A DNA stretch of 64,000 nt from JBCCMQ01 sp039179985 (GTDB lineage Bacteria > Pseudomonadota > Alphaproteobacteria > Rhodobacterales > Rhodobacteraceae), in assembly GCA_039179985.1 (NCBI GenBank), contig JBCDED010000002.1, positions 31,933-95,932 of the forward strand, given 5' to 3'. Position 1 is the stretch's first letter. Every line of letters starts with the position of its first letter. Below, one piece after another: positions 60,120 through 64,000 of this stretch. The notes beneath the pieces were generated by a model. That model saw only the letters and a list, made by a program, of their open reading frames with translations, did not search any database and was not told the origin of the DNA. The position numbers and the translations under genes are program-made.

Positions 60120-60880
60120 AGCGCGCGCCGGTAGAGGTGCCATGTGGCATGGCCAAGCACCGGCAGGACCACGAAGAGCCCCAGGAAATAGGGCAGCATC
60201 CCCATAAAGAGCAGCCCGGCGATGATCATGGCCCAGACAAGCATCACGCCGAGGTTCTGGCCTACGCAGCGCATGCTGACGATCATGGCAGTAACAAAGT
60301 CGATCTCCTTTTCAAGAAGCAGCGGCAAGCTGACGACGGTCAGGGAAAAGACAAGAAACGCCACGGCAGCACCGATCGCGATCTGCAGGGCGATCATCGT
60401 CAGTCCGTTGGCGGTGAGCAGCGCCTCGTATGATGTTGAGATATTCGTGAGCGTCGAGAGCCCCATAAAAAGCGCAAAGAGCATATGGGCAAAAAAGCTC
60501 CAGAAAAGAAAAATCATCAGAATGATGACGCCCATCCAAGGCAGTTGCCGGTCCTTCTCGCTGAGGACCACGCCCAGAATCTCGGACCACACGAGCGGTT
60601 CTTCGGCTTCCAGACGGCGGCTGACCTCATAAAGCCCGACGGCCGCGAAGGGCGCAACAAGGGGGAACCCCAGCGACAGGGCGAGCGTCCAGACGAAGGT
60701 CCCCGCCCCGAGGAAGATCAGGATAAAGCCGAGGACCACGTAAAAGGCGGCAAAGAATAGGCCGTAGACCGGCGCGCGACGAAAGTCATGGAGGCCCGCC
60801 TTGAGCGAGGTCCAAATCTCCGCCACCGTTACCTTGCCGATATGTGGCACAGGTGATGGGGCCATTGCCTGATCGGTCAT
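60104..60880 (-). CDS. DUF2189 integral membrane protein
   Basis: A 258-residue protein with about six membrane helices in two similar sets (YGLFFAAFYVVLGFILIFLG near 40-60; LGVMLVWAMIIAGLLFMGML near 210-230). Family membership is suggested by the N-terminal TVAEIWTSLKAGLHDFRRAP and the tail GHATWHLYRRALYDP. Function unknown. GGGAGGACG precedes the ATG at 60880. It is separated from prfB by 59 nt on the same strand. Confidence 0.88.
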   Translation of the reverse strand: MTDQAMAPSPVPHIGKVTVAEIWTSLKAGLHDFRRAPVYGLFFAAFYVVLGFILIFLGAGTFVWTLALSLGFPLVAPFAAVGLYEVSRRLEAEEPLVWSEILGVVLSEKDRQLPWMGVIILMIFLFWSFFAHMLFALFMGLSTLTNISTSYEALLTANGLTMIALQIAIGAAVAFLVFSLTVVSLPLLLEKEIDFVTAMIVSMRCVGQNLGVMLVWAMIIAGLLFMGMLPYFLGLFVVLPVLGHATWHLYRRALYDPV

Positions 60881-60939
60881 GGCGCGTCCTCCCTGCCTCC
60901 CAGTTTCGGGGGAAGCCTAGTCAGCGGCCATGATCTGCG

Positions 60940-62067
60940 TCAATCTTCGGCGTTGGCCTCGGCGCGGGACTTGCCGCTGACATCCATGGCCAGCGTTGCA
61001 GCCATGAAGGCATCGAGATCGCCGTCCAGCACGCCGCCGGTGTCCGAGGTTTCATGGCCCGTCCGCAGGTCTTTGACCATCTGATAGGGCTGCAGGACAT
61101 ATGACCGGATCTGGTTGCCCCAGCCCGCGTCGCCCTTGGCCTCATGGGCCTCCTGAATCGAGGCCGTCCGCTTTTCCAGTTCCATCTGGTATAGCCGGGA
61201 TTTCAGCGCTTTCATCGCGATATCCCGGTTCTGGTGCTGGGATTTCTCGGAACTCGTCACGACGATGCCGGTGGGCATATGGGTGATGCGCACCGCCGAA
61301 TCCGTGGTGTTCACGTGCTGACCGCCGGCGCCCGACGAGCGGTAGGTGTCGACGCGAATATCGGCCGGGTTCACTTCGATCTCGATATTGTCGTCGACGA
61401 CGGGATAGACCCAGACCGACGAGAACGAGGTATGCCGCCGCGCGGCGCTGTCATAGGGGCTGATGCGCACCAGCCGGTGTACGCCGCTTTCCGACTTCAG
61501 CCAGCCATAGGCATTTGGCCCCGAAATCTTGTAGGCGGCCGATTTGATGCCCGCCTCTTCGCCCGGGCTTTCGGACTGCAGTTCCACCTTGTAGCCATGG
61601 GCCTCGGCCCAGCGGACATACATTCGCGCAAGCATAGACGCCCAATCACAGCTTTCGGTCCCGCCCGCTCCCGAGTTGATCTCAAGGAAGGTGTCGTTGC
61701 CGTCCGCCTCGCCATTCAGCAGCGCCTCAAGCTCGGCCTGCGCCGCACGGTCCTTCAGCGCCTTTAGCGCGCTCTCGGCTTCTTCCACGACCTCGGCGTC
61801 GTCTTCCATCTCGCCCAGTTCGATCAGTTCGACATTGTCGCTGAGATCCCGCGCGATCCCCTCGGCCTGTTCGATCGCGTCGACGAGCGACTGGCGTTCG
61901 CGCATCAGCTTCTGCGCGGACTCCGGATCGTCCCAGAGCCCGGGGGCTTCGATGCGGGCGTTGAATTCCTCCAGTCGGTGTTTTGCGGTGTCCCAGTCCA
62001 TGCGCTGGCGCAACAGATCCAGCGATTTCTCGATGGCCTCGACGGTGTTCTGTGCCTCAGCACGCAT
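60940..62067 (-). CDS. prfB: Peptide chain release factor 2
   Basis: A 375-residue RF2 that ends translation at UGA and UAA. The peptidyl-tRNA hydrolysis motif GGQ is in SSGAGGQHVNTTDSAVRITH; the stop-codon tripeptide, SPF in E. coli, reads SPY here (ISPYDSAARRHTSF). The frame is continuous through the region that in E. coli needs a programmed +1 shift, so that autoregulation is absent. The ATG at 62067 is favoured by CAGGA 8 nt upstream; an ATG at 62076 is possible. It lies 64 nt after the penicillin-binding protein gene on the same strand. Confidence 0.96.
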   Translation of the reverse strand: MRAEAQNTVEAIEKSLDLLRQRMDWDTAKHRLEEFNARIEAPGLWDDPESAQKLMRERQSLVDAIEQAEGIARDLSDNVELIELGEMEDDAEVVEEAESALKALKDRAAQAELEALLNGEADGNDTFLEINSGAGGTESCDWASMLARMYVRWAEAHGYKVELQSESPGEEAGIKSAAYKISGPNAYGWLKSESGVHRLVRISPYDSAARRHTSFSSVWVYPVVDDNIEIEVNPADIRVDTYRSSGAGGQHVNTTDSAVRITHMPTGIVVTSSEKSQHQNRDIAMKALKSRLYQMELEKRTASIQEAHEAKGDAGWGNQIRSYVLQPYQMVKDLRTGHETSDTGGVLDGDLDAFMAATLAMDVSGKSRAEANAED

Positions 62068-62131
62068 GGGTCGCATCCTGCAAGTCTGGTTCAGTCCTTG
62101 CTGATAGCAACGCGCGCCGGGGGCGGCAAGA

Positions 62132-64000
62132 TCAGTAAAGGCCGCCTGAACTGACCGAACCGAAGCTGGCTTTTTTCGGGATCTTCTTGACCTCACCCGT
62201 GGCCGTCACGACATCGGTGGCCCCGCCGTTGGGGTCGGCTTCCCCGCGTGCAAAGAGCGGCAGGTCAGACCCCATGGCGTAGCCCCCGTCGATCATGGCC
62301 CCAAGGCCGAAGGTCGGCTGGAAGCCTTCGCGGAAGTACTCCGCCACCACGTATTCGCCCTGTGCACCGTCGTTGAGGCGTTCGCCCGAGTAGCGATCGA
62401 TCTTGATAAACTGGCCGCCCGGCGGCACGTCAAAGGGTCCGCCCCCAAACTCGGCCACCGCCTTTTCCATGAAGCGGTTGAAGACAGGGCCGCAATACCC
62501 GCCGCCCGAGGCGCCGCGTCCCAGGGTGCGGGGCTGGTCAAAGCCGATATAGCAGCCCGCCACGATGTTGGATGTGAACCCGATGAACCAGACGTCCTTG
62601 GCATCGTTGGTAGTGCCCGTCTTGCCGGCGGTTGGAACCGGCAGGTTTACCGTGCGCGCCGCCGTCCCGCGGTCAACCACACCCCGCATCATGCTGGTCA
62701 GCTGGTAGGCGGTGATCGCGTCGATCACCTGGCTGCGGTTTGTGCGGATGCCGGGCGCACGGCCCGGGCGGACGTCCGGGTTTTCGCAGTCAAAGCAGAC
62801 ACGCTGGTCGTGACGGTAGATCGTGTTACCCCAGCGATCCTGGACCCGGTCGACAAGCGTCGGTTCTACCCGCTCGCCGCCATTGGCGAACATGGCGTAG
62901 GCCGCGACCATCTTGAAGAGCGTGGTTTCCTCGGCACCAAGCGCGCTGGACAGAAACGCATTCATCCGGTCGTAGACGCCGAAGCGTTCTGCATAACCGG
63001 CGACGATATCCATGCCCACATCCTGGGCAAGACGCACGGTCATCAGGTTCCGCGACCGCTCGATCCCCGTCCGCAGAGGGGTGGGTCCATAGAACTTGTT
63101 CGAGGCGTTCTTTGGCCGCCAGATCTCGCCCGAGCCGGTGTCTATCTCGATGGGCGCGTCCACGATGATCGTGGCAGGCGTGTAGCCCGTATCGAGTGCC
63201 GCGGCATAGACGAAGGGTTTAAAGGCCGAGCCTGGCTGCCGTGTGGCCTGCGTGGCGCGGTTGAAGACCGAATGCTGGTAAGAAAACCCGCCCTGCATGG
63301 CGATCACCCGGCCCGTGTTCACGTCCATGGCCATGAAGGCGCCCTGTACCTCGGGCACCTGCCGCAGCGACCAACGCTCCAGATCGCCCGCGTCGTTCAG
63401 GATCGCGGTCACATGCACCACATCGCCCACATCAAGCAAATCACCGGCAACCCGCGCGCGCCCGCTGCTGCCTTCCTTGCGGGCCCAGGTCACATCGTCG
63501 GGTGGAATAAAGTGCCCGTCTTCGTCGTCCTCAATCCCTTCGATCCCGATGCGGGCAAAGCGTTCGCCCACTTCCAGCACCACCGCGGGCGCCCAACCGT
63601 CGATATCGCGGGCGATTTCCACGTTGGACAGCGCCGCACGCCAGCTTTCCTCGTCGCCAAGCACTTCGGCGGGCAAGGTCAGCCCGCTGCCGCGCCAGAC
63701 GCCCTGGTTGCGGTCATATTCCGCCAAACCGATGCGCAGCGTGCGCGCTGCCTCTTCCTGAAGTTCGGGATGGGCGGTGGCGCGAATGGTCAGACCGCCG
63801 CCGAAAAACTCATCTTCGCCAAAGTCCCGCGACAGCTGGCGGCGAATTTCGTCGGTAAAATAATCCCTGTCGGGGCGAGCGACGCGAAAATCCTCGATAT
63901 CGCCGGACTGCACGGTTTTCAGCGGCAAGTCTTTTTCCAGCGCGAAGGTTGCGGCGGTGATATAGCCGTTTTCCATCATCTCCTTGAGCACGAAGTTCCG
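62132..64000 (-). CDS. mrcA: Class A penicillin-binding protein 1A, 3' part, cut by the right edge
   Basis: 622 residues to the stop are visible; the start, membrane anchor and most of the glycosyltransferase domain are beyond 64000. Seen are the end of the glycosyltransferase/linker region (residues 1-90 of the visible part), an OB-like insert (about 130-230, with acidic IEDDEDGHFIPP), then the transpeptidase with nucleophile motif RQPGSAFKPFVYAA (SxxK), SRNLMTVRLAQ (SxN) and GKTGTTNDAKDVWFIG (KTG). It polymerises and crosslinks peptidoglycan outside the inner membrane. Four cysteines (CFDCENP, GCYIGF and GYCGP) are unusual for a periplasmic domain. Confidence 0.95.
   Translation of the reverse strand, partial: RNFVLKEMMENGYITAATFALEKDLPLKTVQSGDIEDFRVARPDRDYFTDEIRRQLSRDFGEDEFFGGGLTIRATAHPELQEEAARTLRIGLAEYDRNQGVWRGSGLTLPAEVLGDEESWRAALSNVEIARDIDGWAPAVVLEVGERFARIGIEGIEDDEDGHFIPPDDVTWARKEGSSGRARVAGDLLDVGDVVHVTAILNDAGDLERWSLRQVPEVQGAFMAMDVNTGRVIAMQGGFSYQHSVFNRATQATRQPGSAFKPFVYAAALDTGYTPATIIVDAPIEIDTGSGEIWRPKNASNKFYGPTPLRTGIERSRNLMTVRLAQDVGMDIVAGYAERFGVYDRMNAFLSSALGAEETTLFKMVAAYAMFANGGERVEPTLVDRVQDRWGNTIYRHDQRVCFDCENPDVRPGRAPGIRTNRSQVIDAITAYQLTSMMRGVVDRGTAARTVNLPVPTAGKTGTTNDAKDVWFIGFTSNIVAGCYIGFDQPRTLGRGASGGGYCGPVFNRFMEKAVAEFGGGPFDVPPGGQFIKIDRYSGERLNDGAQGEYVVAEYFREGFQPTFGLGAMIDGGYAMGSDLPLFARGEADPNGGATDVVTATGEVKKIPKKASFGSVSSGGLY

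Noticed and set aside
61900..62067. Programmed frameshift in prfB
   Set aside because: The reading frame is continuous with no in-frame UGA in the region.
1..64000. tRNA, rRNA, CRISPR arrays, insertion sequences, prophage structural genes or integration sites
   Set aside because: Looked for cloverleaf ends, regular spaced repeats, transposase or integrase motifs and found none. The GTA lysis genes are the only phage-related genes seen.

Overview
The window is GC-rich, densely packed bacterial chromosome. Gene content and order (trpGDC-moaC-moeA-lexA-comEC-gltX-gltA, a ccm cluster carrying gene-transfer-agent lysis genes, purL-bolA-grxD, tkt-gap, a valine-catabolism set, and GAAC-N7-GAAC LexA operators) point to a Rhodobacterales (roseobacter/Rhodobacter-type) alphaproteobacterium. 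I saw no insertion sequence, CRISPR array, tRNA, rRNA or integrated plasmid. This is core chromosome, so most novelty lies in small ORFs, operators and conserved genes of unknown function.

Layout. 1-5.2 kb: 5' part of a divergent polysaccharide deacetylase (minus strand), then a tight operon trpG-trpD-trpC-moaC-moeA. 5.2-10.9 kb: lexA with its own SOS operator, convergent comEC, then gltX and gltA. 11.0-19.6 kb: a long minus-strand run: acyltransferase, murI, argC-ccmE, a DUF533 gene, the GTA endolysin and holin, ccmF-ccmH and a PaaG-like crotonase. 19.7-24.1 kb: fused indolepyruvate ferredoxin oxidoreductase, divergent from a LysR regulator with a T-N11-A box between them. 24.2-27.3 kb: a candidate small RNA with a strong terminator, then purL, bolA and grxD. 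27.5-33.1 kb: zapA with a coiled-coil partner, divergent from tkt; a 47-residue membrane protein, gap, ppk2 and a possible 33-residue ORF.

33.3-36.8 kb: an MscS-type channel, an anchored c-type cytochrome, coaD and a CBS-pair protein. 37.0-42.2 kb: valine/branched-chain catabolism (mmsA; then acyl-CoA dehydrogenase, 3-hydroxyisobutyryl-CoA hydrolase and mmsB overlapping by 4 nt) and a small secreted protein. 42.3-47.4 kb: uvrA with a LexA box, divergent from a two-gene unit (duplicated DoxX-like membrane protein plus a basic-linker, single-pass protein) that I cannot assign. 47.4-55.2 kb (minus): lpdA, DUF924, a YcaD-type MFS protein, queA and a 1075-residue AsmA/YhdP-like protein. 55.3-60.1 kb (plus): peroxiredoxin + DUF455 ferritin-like protein, M23 peptidase + bactofilin, DHA2-type exporter. 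60.1-64 kb (minus): DUF2189 protein, prfB and the 3' part of a class A penicillin-binding protein running off the right edge.

The best leads are the GTA lysis cassette whose endolysin carries an EF-hand-like calcium loop, a GAAC repeat array at lexA, the sRNA candidate before purL, a tkt-gap small gene with no in-frame conventional start, a perfect 8+8 inverted repeat before lpdA, a CceR-like operator before gap, and the DoxX/basic-linker gene pair. All calls come from reading the sequence; no database search was possible.
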